A stretch of 64,000 nt of DNA from Cladochytrium replicatum (lineage: Eukaryota > Chytridiomycota > Chytridiomycetes > Cladochytriales > Cladochytriaceae). Location: NCBI GenBank assembly GCA_025526935.1, contig JAHLKD010000043.1:328435-392434 (forward strand). Direction: 5' to 3'. Position numbers and translations under genes: made by a program. The notes beneath the pieces were generated by a model. That model searched no databases. It was not told where the DNA came from and was given only the letters and a program-made list of their open reading frames with translations. Shown here piece after piece: positions 22,240 through 34,417 of the stretch; position 1 is the first letter of the stretch, and each line of letters begins with the position of its first letter.

Positions 22240-22665
22240 TGTAGCTTGAGTCTAAGTGTTCTATGGAACAGTCTATACGATAATCAAACAGACAGCACAC
22301 CAAGAGAGGATCCTAAGCAAAGAATATCGGCAATCAGCTCACAGCTCACAGCTCCCCGGAAACACTCACCGAAGGAAAGCACTGGTGGGTGGCTGTGGAC
22401 ACACAAATTTGAGTTGACATGACAATAATAATTAACGAAAATAGAAATGTAATAATTCGATGGAGTAGTTTGTATGTTAATGTTACAAGGTTTGGTACGT
22501 CCCTGCCGAAGGGCGCCGCATATCGTTCAATGACTAACGTTCATTTTCAGTGGTTGACAAGGAGCGACAGTAGGAATGAATGTCGCAGACTTACCCATGC
22601 GGATTTGACCATATTGAGTCCCTGGATAGGATCGCTCCATTTGGTTGGGGAAACTGTGTTGCGTG
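22240..22665. other. Intergenic region between two minus-strand genes
   Basis: It contains the promoter and leader of the GT2 gene and the terminator region of the ATPase gene. Nothing else was recognised. Confidence 0.45.
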
Positions 22666-25600
22666 TTAAAAGAGTTTAGGATGGGTTAAGTACAGTAGCG
22701 AACACAGCAAACCTCTGCGGAGAATGATTTTTCGGATTGCTGAGTAGATCAGCACCAGGAACCCAAACGATACGGGAATAAGTAGAAAGATTGGGTTCAA
22801 GCGCCAAGATGTGAGAAAGAGATCTTCTCCGTGCATTAGTGGACTTCCCTCATTGTAAATTCACCTAAACTTTACCGTTGCCCAGAGGTGTGTATACCAC
22901 AACGGTGGTAAATATTACTCCCGCTAGCAATGAAAACCAAGTATTCCGATTCCTTGTGGGGTGGGGGGAGCTGTCAGACACAGCAAAACAACCCGTCGGA
23001 GAAAACTTGCAAACCTGAACATAAATCGGCCATAAGGCAGCTCTAGTCTTGCCTTGCAAGCAAAGAGGTTCCACATTTGAATGATAAATATCGAAAGATA
23101 AAATGCTGATTGTGCTTGGGCCAGGGCCTCGTACTGCTGCATTCCATCCTGCACACAATATTATCTTGAAAACTGCCAAAGACAGAAATTTATGTTCCAA
23201 GCTCACCAAGATGGTTCCACTAATAAGCTCGAGATGCGGGGAGTGTGGTTTGAAAAACCTTCCAGCTCGTTGCGCACGAACTGCGTCAAGCGCCGTGATA
23301 CCGTGGGAGGCAAGCACAACGAAGAAGGTGAGTATAGCGCCACCGGTCTCGGCCAATCCAGCCTCCAAATAGCTCCAACACAGCACTTCCACATCGACCA
23401 AGCGCTCTCCCACCGGCCCTGAAAATATGACGAATGCCTCGTTCTGTATATCTCTCCAATACCGCCTGTTGAAAGTCCTTCGTGCCTCCATAATGTATCC
23501 TTTCCATCGGGATTGCAATCTCCTTTCAACTGCCTTTTGCGCATCCAGTAATTTGGGAGACTTTGATATCCCCTTAGGAGAGCCGAATTCCTGCTCATCT
23601 AGCTCATATTGTGAGGAGAGCAAGAGATCCCCATCGTGTTCTTCTATGCTGTTGTCACTATTCTCCGTGACGTTGGGTTTGTCTCCGCTTGTTCCGAATA
23701 TTGGAAACCAATCTCTGATTCTGCGCGAAAGCGTCCGATTTTGAGGTGTGTCGTGATCATTCTGTTGGGCGCCCGCTTGGGAAACAGGAATGCTATCGGA
23801 TCTCTTGCTCCTCTGCTTTCTTTTCTGTTCAGCTTTCTTCATCTTTGCAATCGAATCAAGCGTCACAGGTCTTCTGGGTGCCATCGTCATGAGAATAGAT
23901 TCGTTCTCCGGGGGATCCCATGCGAAGCTGACTGTGGTGAACAACTCAAACCCTAGGTCTACCATCAAAACTTGGCTCGCCGTAATTGCGATTGGAATTG
24001 GGACAAGAACCGAAAGAAGATATGGAACGACTTCAGGAATGATATGGGATAGAGTGTATGCAATGCTTTTCTTCAAGTTTGTAAATATAAGTCGCCCTAT
24101 ATCAACTTTATTGAGCAAAAAATATAATCAACATTTTCCATTCATCTTTACCTTCTAATATGCCGTGAACAGTACTTGCAAAGTTGTCGTCCAATAGAAT
24201 CATCCCGGCGGCTTCCTTCGACACGTCAGATCCAGTGTGATTCATCGCGATTCCCAAATCAGCCTTCTTTAGAGCCGCAGCATCATTCACGCCATCTCCA
24301 GTAACCCCAACTATATGTCCAAGTGCTTGTGCTCTCTGCACAATCTCCAACTTGTGCTGAGGAAGAGCGCGGGCGAAAATCAATTCGTCCTGTTCGATAA
24401 GAAGGGCATCCCACTCTTCTTGCGACAGCTGAGGAATACGCGATCCCAGGACCACAGCCGCACGCCCGCATTTGAAGATGGTTGCGTTTCTTGTGTGTCG
24501 CGGAGGGGACGCTTGCAACGGTTCCCACGGTTGCATCCCTTCATCTCCCCCCGTTATCATGTTGACTCTTTTTCCTATCGACTTGAGGATTCATGTGAAC
24601 GTTCAAAAAAAGTGCTGAAGTCTTCTTTTCCAAATAAGCTCACCACAGCTGTTAGCGGGTGGTCTCCCGTTACCATCATGATTTTGATTCCTGCCGATCT
24701 AATTTTTCCGACAGCCTCACGCACGCCATGCTTTGGGGGATCCTCCAGTCCTGCTAAACCTACGAAAGTAAAGTTTTGCTGCACCATGCTTAGTCCATTT
24801 CTCAAAGTTTCACGAATGGTGCACCAACCGTTGGAAAGTTTCCCTTGTCTGCAGAGAATGAAAAATTGTCGGGAAACTTGTTACCGGGGAGAAGAACTTG
24901 GGCAAAAGCAATAAGACGAAGTCCCTTTCTCGCTAACTGCTCGTATGCTCTATCAAATGCACGTCGATGAATGTCCGATATGGGAATTGCAATTCCCTGT
25001 GTTAGGCTGGCCTTTGAAGACGCGGTGTTTCTCCCAGCTGTTGAGACTAGAATTGACGTGCATCGCTCGAGAACACACTCTGGTGCTCCCTTTATGTGCA
25101 TAGTGAGACCTCCGTCTTGGTGGGGCTTCCGATGAATCGTAATGTGAGTTTTTGTCTCGAGGTTGAATGGAATCTCAAACACTTTTGGGTAAAGATCCCC
25201 AACCTACGATCATGTTCGGATTACTTCTATAAACATTGTTAAAATCTGTGTTCACCTTATCAAAGTTCTTCAATTTATTCGCAGCAAATTTGAACAAGCC
25301 AGCGTCAGTTGCATCCCCCAATATTGACCTGTGTTCGGTTCTGTGAGTTCCAGTAATAATTTCGCATTGTTCTTCCCTTACCTTTCATTAGTAGGAACAT
25401 CCGTACGATTAAACCGTGCACTATTAAGCGTATGGATGTGAGGTCTTCGGACTTTCTCGTGGGAGTTGTGAGACCTACCGCGTACATGTTGCCGCAATGT
25501 GCAGTATCTGAGGAACACCTGCGATGTCAATCTTTAAAGGTCTTTCTTTCTCAACCCATCCATCTTTTGTTGGCAGACTGATTGGCGAAATTACAGCATC

Positions 25601-27852
25601 AACCGCTGTTTTGTCTTGCGATGCGAGAGTATCAAAGATGGTAAGATCCGTCCAAAGATTGACCACGGTCATTTCGTTTCTGGTTAGCGTGCCAGTCTTA
25701 TCCGTCGCGAGCAAGGTAATTGCACCGAGGGTCTCGACCCCGTGCAAGTCTTTCACAAGAACATTGTCGTCAGCCATTCGTCGACCTGCGATAGTAAGCA
25801 GCATTGTGACAGTAATTGGCAAGCCCTGTGGTATCCATGCAACGAGTATGCCGATACCAAAGTGAAGGGAGAGTGCGAAACTTCGACCTCGAATCATCAG
25901 CGAAATGAGGAAAAAGATCAGGGCGGTAATGGTTGCGAAAAGTGATAGATTCTTGCAAAATTTGGATATTTCTCTTGATAGAGGTGATCTACGCTTGTTG
26001 ATTTTCGAGTTGAGTTTCGTGACCCCACCAATTACTGTTCGGTCGCCAGTACGAATGACCACACCGTAACCTTCCCCTGCACTCCCTTGTTCTGTAAATA
26101 TTCAAGAATGAATTGGTTTAAGCTCACCTGTTATGACCGTGGTTCCAGAAAACACCAGATTACATGCTGAGAGAGGTCCTTGATCCTGCTGGTGCATCCC
26201 AGTGTCAGTTCCACCCAGCAACCCAATGCCTGAGCTCATAGTGGAAATGTCCTGATCTTCTTTTCGGATAGCTATCGTACTCCATTTCGAAACTGGATCA
26301 GATTCTCCAGTTAAACTCGACATATCCACCCGAAGGTCAGACGAGTTGAATATGTAAAGATCGGCAGGAACTCTGTCTCCGTATCGGATGTACACAACAT
26401 CCCCTGGCGCCAAGTCAACTGCAGGTACATCGATCAACATCTGGCCCCTCACGATTCGGCATTGGAGCGGAATTAATGACTACAAACGCATAGTTGAAGG
26501 CTCTGAAATTCCAACCAAAATTTCTACAGTGTAACCCACAGTAAACGACTTGAGTATGGCTGCAATCTTCTGAAGCTCGTAGAACTCGATCGATGCATTC
26601 AGAAACGAAACAACCAGAAGAATCATTCCAATATAGCCCTGCGGACACAAATTTGATCGCTTTGAGTTCAGAAGTCCAATCAGTATACAAAATGTCTCAG
26701 TACATTTGCAAAGTTTTCGTCTTCGTTGAAGAAATAGACTGTGATGTGTCCAATACCAGCGGCAATCAAAAGAATGTTGAACAAATTCACAAAACTCTCG
26801 AGCCACACGAAATACCACGGCTTCCTTTTCGGAGGCGAGAGCTCGTTCTTTCCAAATGGTTTACCAGGAGCTAGACCTCCAATTCGCGGCTCCGAGCTCA
26901 ACGCTCCAACACACCCCTTCTTTAAAGGTTGGTCGGTCCCAAGAAGCCCGTGAGATCGTCGGTGATCTGCTTCCTCAGAATCGATCCCTCTTGAAGACAG
27001 TGGTCGAACCGGGTCGGCATGGGTGCTATATGCCTTCATAATTGCATCCAGAGACAGTTTATGTTCGACCTATTGGAGCAACAGTTTCATCGTAATGGTG
27101 AACGGTTTCATCGTAATGGTGAATCAATACGTGAAGCTTACAATATCGATTTCGGGCTTTTGTTTCTCGCCTTGTTCTTGAGACAGATTGTTTGCACTTC
27201 CTTTCCAAATTGGCTCGGCCAGTTTGTCTTGAGATGATCGGATCGGGGAGAGTGGGATTGAGATACTGCGCGGCATTTTTTGCCCAGCGTTGGATTGACT
27301 TGATGTTCCACCCACCATCGAACCGATTGCCAGTTTCGTCGGATCCACGCTGTACACAGGAGATTGGGTAGCTTTTGGCGAGGTCTGAGGAGCATTGTCG
27401 AGGTGGTCAACATCCTTATCACAAGAAGACGACCCGTCCTGGTCCTCATTCGATGTCAAAACAGGCGGAACTTCCGGAGAGCGTCGATCAGATCCAGGTT
27501 CAATGATTCCTTTCTCATCTTCACGCTTTTCTATTGCCATTTCCGGCAGCCTCCCATTTGCTTTGTGCAGAGAATGCGACAATGGAGCATGAAGTGACGG
27601 AGCATCTGCTGGAGAGGCTATACTTATTTCCAGATCCTCGCTTTTGCGATGAGGGGAGCTACTGTGAGCATGATTTGACAATTCGGAGTTTGACCGCTTG
27701 TGTTCATCTTGACGCGGAGAGTCTTCATGTTTTTCGCCTCTGCTCACACTCTTTTTTCTGGCCAAACTTCCAGCATCCGCGCCAGTGTGTTGTGCTGTAT
27801 TGTCCCTGCTACCCTGCCTGGATCGGAACTTGTCCACAATTGCTTTCTTCAT
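22666..27852 (-). CDS. P-type cation-transporting ATPase, Na,K-ATPase-like (type IIC)
   Basis: A multi-exon gene. A Ser-rich disordered tail of about 230 aa comes first ([18 protein letters not shown]..). Then come an actuator region ([23 protein letters not shown]), the phosphorylation site ([20 protein letters not shown]), the nucleotide-binding KGAPE block, [19 protein letters not shown] with [10 protein letters not shown], and the hinge [20 protein letters not shown]. The IIC signature region ([17 protein letters not shown]), the downstream [20 protein letters not shown] and a VDLGFELF block match Na,K/H,K-type pumps. A last short exon (about 22666-22850) supplies TM10 ([20 protein letters not shown]) followed by RKIILRR, also typical of this class. 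It probably pumps Na+ or K+ at the plasma membrane; ion choice cannot be read from sequence alone. Internal splice sites are approximate. Confidence 0.87.
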
Positions 27853-28095
27853 GTGTTGTGACAGTTGGTACTAATATAATTCGCGCGAGCAAGCAGAGTA
27901 TTCTCCAATCAGCTTCGACGAAATTAAGCGATGCTTGCTATTTTACCTGAGTGTGAAATCGTATGCAAACCTCATCTCGGGGGTTGCACCTCTTTGATGG
28001 ACCTACTCATCCCATGAGCAGTTATGTTGGGTACTTCCGATACTTTGTCAAAATTGTCAGCGTAAAATACGATGTTCTGTATTAAATAGAGAGCC

Positions 28096-31028
28096 TCAAC
28101 AATCATAGCAAGCAAGCGCTGCAGCTGCTTTTGAATCCTCATTCTCATCCACACCAATCATCCATGTGATTTCCTCATTAAAGAGCTCCTGCTCCGTATC
28201 TTTGACACTGGTGCCCAGTGCTGCAGATTTCGCAACTTCAAAGTGTCCCTTAAAGGATTTCAACCCTTCAAGCTTGACAGTGGCATCCAAACATGCCCTC
28301 CTCATAGCCCCAGAAGTATCCTTAAGCTGCGTTGGAAGGTTAGCATTAGGGATAGTCAGGTGATGTTATAAAGACATACCCCTGCAATTATCCGTGTCTC
28401 GCCATTACACCTGTGGAAACACTCGAGCGCATTATCGTCGCTCAGAAATGCTGTTGCAAGAGTCGATAGGATGGAGACCCCACTTAATCGAACTTCCAGG
28501 TCCGGATCATTCAAAATTGAATCGATTGCCGAACTTTTTTAGGACTTCTAATCAGCCATCGAAATCAAAACCGTTAGTTTCAGAATGCTTACCAGAATGG
28601 TGGTGTGTCGACGGTGATTCTCCGCCAGGCTGGAGAGATCCCTATCAGCGTGTGAAAAACCGAGGCGCTTGCGCGGCGAACCAGCGCTTCCGTGTCCTTG
28701 AGACCATCTTCTGAAACAAAATGCTCGACAAGTAAAGAGACAATGCCGCTTTGTTCGAGGTATCCGACCAGATTTGCACTTCTGAGCATAAACTGCAGGG
28801 AAAACTCAGTCGAAAGGAATGCAAAGAGCAAACGATCCCGACTCACGCTAATTGCTTGCAGACTTGATGCTCGAACTTGGGGATTCGTATCTGAGATTCG
28901 CTCAATGATGGATATCACAAGTCCGCTATCGAGCATCCATTCAAGATCAGAGTTTGTATCCAATATTGAGCAAAGGAACTCGATGGTATGGTCGCGAATG
29001 TCCCAAGACTGGTCGTTCAGCCGAGCGCGAATGATGTCACCAATAGACAAATAGTTCAGAATTGCCCATTTGTTGATTACTGCATTGTAAAGTAGATTTA
29101 ACGCAAGCTTGTATGTGTGAGGCCTGACGTATTCCTGATCATTTGTCTGATCGAGAATTCGCCAGGCGTGTTCCATGATGAGCTTTTAAGTTCGAAATTT
29201 TAGCAACCCGATATTGAATTACCTCGCTGTGCGAAGCTGACCTTTTGCGCCTCTGGCATCTCCGAGATATTAGGTGAGGACACAAAGTCCACCATGCATG
29301 ATGTTATTGATTTGAGCAGGGTGGTTTCAGAGAGCCACTTCGAATTGCTGGTCATCCGAACTAATATAGCGCACCAATTTCCCAGACTCTGGGTGTACGA
29401 TATAGGCACCGCGACAATTTTTTGAATGATGTCCAAAACTCCGTGCACCAAGGACCGTCTGAGCCCCGGTTGGCGCGCCGGATTCGCTGAGAATATTTCG
29501 GCTTCGAACTTGGAACAAAGTATGACTACTTGGCACGAGTTGAACAACACATAGCCATACCATGTGTACGATATGTTGAAGGTACCCGGGCAACACCTCG
29601 CTTTCAAAGTTGAATCCGGAAGATGGGCGCTCTTCAGCAATAGACAGAAGACAATCAGAGAGCAGAGCAATCCAGTGACTGTGAGGATTGTATTTCAGAC
29701 TGGTTCTTGCAGCTTGCTGCGAGAATATGCCCAGAAATCCAACCACGCTTAAGCTGTACGAAATGCCTGTGGAAGGCTGTGGGTTGTCGGACTGTGGGTT
29801 CCCTAACACGTTCCCCAGTATCAATTCGAACGCTTGTAAAAGGTAGCGGTGAGCATAACTTTGCGAAATCCGCTCAATGTTGCCTAGGTACTTCTCTCGC
29901 ATATTTCGAATTGGCTAATGTTCCCGCATGGGTATAAGAAAAGGATAGATGGATCCACAACGCACGACTGGGCTGTACTAAGAACGTCGATACAACGATT
30001 ACGAACCACGCGGTCCACGTCCCCGAGCAACGGTACCGCAATTTGAAACTTGATACAAAATCAGCTGATTGCAATTGTTCGTAGAGCGGGTCACATTACC
30101 AATTTGTTATCGATAAGGAACTGAATCGAAAGCTGATCTTTTGAGGAAACAAGCACCCACATAAACTCGAGCACTGCGAGTTTGTCCTCCGTTGAAGCAT
30201 CGCTGTGCGATAGGGATAACTGAAGCCGCCTTACGAGACTCCCATTGAAGAGAAGATTGTTGTAAAGATCGCAATAAGCCGTGTGCTCTGTAGATTTGTC
30301 GCTGTGATTTGAAATGATGAACTGAAGGACAGAGCAAGTTGCTGAGACTACCTAATCCACTCTATTTGAATAACATTAGTTGAATTGAATACAGAATAGA
30401 CTTACGTAGACTGACGGGTCTGAGAACCCAGCAAGAACTAATTCACACTGTTGATCAACTTGCGAAAGCCTAAACGAGGCGATCAGATGAGGTCGTGCGC
30501 AAAAAAGAATAATAATCCGAGCTTCACGTTACCATTGCGCACATGGGGGTGACTCAAGCCAACATCTGAGGGCTTTCATGCATGCGAACCGAATTGTCGC
30601 AGAGACGGACGGCTGTTGGGCAAGTTCAACCCATGAGCTCAGGATTTCAGGATTCTCAGAAAATATCTGGCGAAAAACCGTGTCGTTTCCCTTGTGTACG
30701 TTGGTCTGTACGACGATTCCTGCAAGAGAATCAGTGGTGCAATAGGGGTTGTTGAAATTCTTTCGCGAACCTAGAAAACGAAGCGCTATGGAGCAGACGA
30801 AGTCGTCCTCGGATTCCAGGCATTTCTAAATAGTGTCCGTCAACTCGCAGGCATAGCACAGTTCAGAGCGACCATTACAGCTGCGGCATAAATGATATCG
30901 GTGTAATTCTGGTCATTCGTGAGACAGTTGAGAGCACTTTCCAACGCATCGAGGATCTTTTCCGCCCGCGACGGATCCACGATCGAGGCATTTGGATTAG
31001 CGAGAATCTTGAGGATCTTGAGGATCAT
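28096..31028 (-). CDS. BRAT1-like HEAT/ARM-repeat protein
   Basis: A multi-exon gene of helical repeats throughout. The strongest block is LNDQSWDIRDHTIEFLCSIL followed by GLVISIIERISDTNPQVRAS. It resembles the C-terminal HEAT region of BRAT1, where cWEVRDSALEFL is followed by a DPeSYVRASA block. The C-terminal section also matches in layout: an ATVKLEGL-type helix, an acidic stretch, then a tail ending ALACYDC. In animal BRAT1 a short Cys-containing tail binds the INTS11/INTS9 endonuclease. It would act as a chaperone or scaffold for an INTS11-type nuclease in the nucleus or cytoplasm. Assignment is by eye from two regions; a generic ARM-repeat protein is the alternative. It is divergent from IFT88 with 120 bp between starts. 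Internal exons are uncertain. Confidence 0.5.
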
Positions 31029-31148
31029 ATTTTATAATACCGATATGGCTTGGTTGGGTGTCTGACGGCCCTGGGAACTGGGGACTGGACGCGCGTTGTG
31101 ACGTTGAACATCTTAAACACGAAGAATGTTTGCGTGGGTTGCGATGAT
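31029..31148. promoter_or_regulatory. Short divergent promoter between the BRAT1-like gene and IFT88
   Basis: Only 120 bp separate the two predicted start codons, so the two genes probably share a bidirectional promoter. The segment includes a short repeated GGTATCATA element near its right side. If IFT88 has an unseen upstream exon the interval would be different. Confidence 0.4.
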
Positions 31149-34100
31149 ATGAGCTGGAGAACGGTATCATATGTAACGGTATCATACTGTAGATCTCAAA
31201 TAACGAAAGCGTCTGGTCACCCTGCATCCGATGACGAGGATCTCTATTCGTTCGACAAGAAGGTTGGCCACAATTTGCAGTTCGATCTTCTTTGTTTTAA
31301 CCAATTCACAGGGTAGTGGTGGTGATACCGGCGGATATCGCACTGCTGCCGGTCGTGGAATCGCTGGTGCTGTGAATTTCGGTGGAATGCCCCTTAGAAC
31401 TGCCGCTGGCGCAAGACCCATAGCTACCGGCATTGGCGGAGGTGATTCTGGAGTAGGTCCCCGTCCAATGACCTCTGTACGCGGTGCTGGATTTTCAAGT
31501 CGAGGTCGGGCAGGTGTCACGTCAGGAAACACGTTTGATCCTTTCAACCAAGCTGGTACTTGATAGTTTCTCGACAGGTTCTGTACAGATTGTCTTAAAC
31601 TAGTTCAAAATAGCCAGGTCAACCACTAGCGCTCAGGATCGCACACTAGAATCTCAGCCCGAAGAGCAGATCAAGCTGCTCGAAAGAAAAGTATCAGCGC
31701 TGATCGAGGAGTCTGCTATTCTTGCTGCAGATCCATCTACTCTCCACTTGGCACTTGAAAAGGCAAAGGAAGCGGGGAAAAAAGAGCGGCAGTTATCAAA
31801 GCACCGGGAGCAAGCTCAGCTCGGCGATCAAGTCAATCTTGACCTCACGTACTGTGTGCTTTTCAACCTCGCAAATCAGTATCATGCAAATAAAATGTAC
31901 CAAGAAGCTCTCAATTCTTACGCTGTAATCGTGAAGAACAAGCTATTCAACCAAAGTGGAAGGCTACGAGTGAACATGGGCAATATCTATTTTGAACAGA
32001 AGAAGTATAGCCAGGCTGTAAAGATGTATCGAATGGCTCTGGACCAGATTCCCAACACAAACAAAGAGATCAGGTAAATGAGAATATCCCATATTTACGT
32101 CAACTTAATACGAGATTTTCGGCTGAACTCAAGATTGAAGATCATGAGAAACATTGGCAACACATTTGTGCGGATGGGTCAATTTCAGGACGCTATCACT
32201 TCATTTGAGGCAATAATGGAGAATCAAGCAGACTTCCACACTGGTAAATGGAATCAGTAAAGGGACGGAGTCGACTTTTTGACTATTTGCATTCTCCCAG
32301 GGTTCAATCTCCTTCTTTGCTATTTCGCCCTTGGAGACCGGGAGAGGATGAAAAATGGATTTCAGAAATTGGTCTCAATTCGCCCACCTGCAGTTGAACA
32401 ATTTGAAGATGCCCTCACGAGTAACGTCACACATCGGATGGCCGCAGCGTCAGCAAAAGCAACACTCAGCAGCGCAGGTGCTATTCGTCCTTCAGATGAA
32501 ACTATTGAAGATCACGAGGTATTCAATGAGGATAACCTCAGGGCTATTGCACGTGAACGGTAAGCATAAAACATGAACCGCCTTTGGAAGTCTTCTTGCC
32601 CTGAATGCTTGCATTAACAGGAAAAAGTCGTCTGAACGCTACATCTTGCTAGCCGCCAAGCTCATCGCCCCTAACATTGGAACCTCGTTTTCGAATGGAT
32701 ATGACTGGATTGTTGAGACAATCAAGGCATCACCGCATGCAGACATTGCCAGCGAGCTCGAAATTGCAAAGGCAATCCAGTTTCTCAAGACCCGAGATTT
32801 TGCAAAAGCAATCGAGACTCTCAAAGCATTCGAAAAAAAGGATGAGAAACTTATTGGAACAGCTGCTACAAATCTTGCTTTCCTGTATTTCCTTGAAGGG
32901 GAGTACAAACAAGCGGAAAAGTATGCAGAGGTGGCTATCACGCACGATCGTTACAATGCGAAAGCGCAGACAAATCGCGGAAACTGCCTTTTTGTGAAAG
33001 GCAAGTTTGTTTTCTCGATCAGACTTGGGAGTTTCACTAACAATTATTCAGCTCAATATGATAAGGCGAGAGAGCATTACCTAGAGGCTGTAGGGGTGGA
33101 CGCACTTTGTACAGAAGCAATGTACAACCTTGGTGGGTTTATCAATTGATCTAACGAGTATATTTCAACTGAGTCGGCATTCATTCACCATGCAAAGGCC
33201 TTGTTAATAAACGCCTCTGCAAGTATGTTGACGCTTTGCAGTGGTTTGATAAGCTCCACAGTATACTCCGAAACAGCTCCGAAGTCATTTATCAGATAGC
33301 TGACATGTACTACCAACCGGAAGATGATTTCTAATGGAATTCAAATTGATCACAACATCTCTTTTACCAGATACGAACAAATGGGAAATTCGTCTCAAGC
33401 TCTTGAATGGTTCAATATTCTTTTGTCAGTAGTTCCCACAGATCCGGGCGTTCTCGCAAAACTTGGGGATATGTGTGCACGAGATGGAGATCGCTCACAA
33501 GCATTCCAGTACTATTCAGAGGTGAGTTAGTCTTTACCCCCGTCGTGGGAATGGTTAACCACAAAGCCATTTTTCTCAGTCCTACCGATACTTCCCCTCA
33601 AATATGTACGTCATCTCATGGCTTGGAGCCTACTACGTCGACTGTGAAGTGTACGAGCAGGCAGTGCAGTTCTTTGAGAGAGCGAGCATGATCGATCCTA
33701 CGACAGTGCGGTGGCAACTCATGATCGCCAGCTGCCACCAGCGAAGTGGGAACTATCAGCTCGCCTTTGATACCTACAAGAACAATCACGACCGCTTCCC
33801 CGATAACGTGGAATGTAAGAAAATTTCAAAAGTTTCTGCTTTGTTAGAGAGATTTAGTGGTTTCTCAGGTCTTCGTTTTCTTGTGCGGATCTGCACTGAT
33901 CTTGGCATGAAAGAGGTGCACGAATATATTGCCAAACTCTCGCGGGCTGAGAAGGCAAAAGAATCTAAGGGCGGCGAAGATTTAGTAAATGGAGAATGGA
34001 ATGCCGCTCGTAAAGAAGGCTCCACAGAAGAACTTACTCGCGAAGAGCAAGAGAAGGAGACTGTGCGCTCTTCCGTTATGTTTGGTGAGCTAGGTACCCG

Positions 34101-34288
34101 ATGTCTAATTTTGGAACTCACGCTCAATTCGTTAAGGTGTTGACCCAAACATTAAGCGAGCTAAAGGGCAGCAGGTAAAGTGAGGTTGCAGGCAGAGAGT
34201 GGTTTGTTGAGAATCTTTCTTTAAGAAACGAATTGTGCTTGAGGAGGACGACACTCCAGAAGATCTGACAAATCTCCTTCCCGACTAG
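31149..34288 (+). CDS. IFT88: Intraflagellar transport protein 88 (IFT-B TPR subunit)
   Basis: About ten exons spanning the full protein. The N-terminus has the DDEDLYS motif, then a Gly/Arg-rich stretch with RPIATG and RPMTSVRGAGFSSRGRAG, ending with NTFDPF. TPR blocks follow in the order of human IFT88: LDLTYCVLFNLANQYHANKM, MGNIYFEQKKYSQAVKMYRM, ALDQIPNTNKEIR, AKLIAPNIGTSFSNGYDW, SDGDRSQAFQYYSE-type repeats, WLGAYYVDCEVYEQAVQFFE and FLVRICTDLGMKEVHEYIAK. It ends with the acidic tail EEDDTPEDLTNLLPD. IFT88 is a core subunit of the IFT-B train needed to assemble flagella. Most introns are about 50-80 nt. The exact first codon is uncertain; the one at 31149 is the nearest in-frame ATG. Confidence 0.93.
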
Positions 34289-34417
34289 TAATTTGAATCG
34301 CCTTTTCGACGTACTCTCAACACGGAGCTTGTTTAATATAGAAATAATATGCTTTGTTTTATGTGTGAATAATTTGGCAATTGACGCAATAGGTCCAAAA
34401 CAAAAAGTAATTACGTT

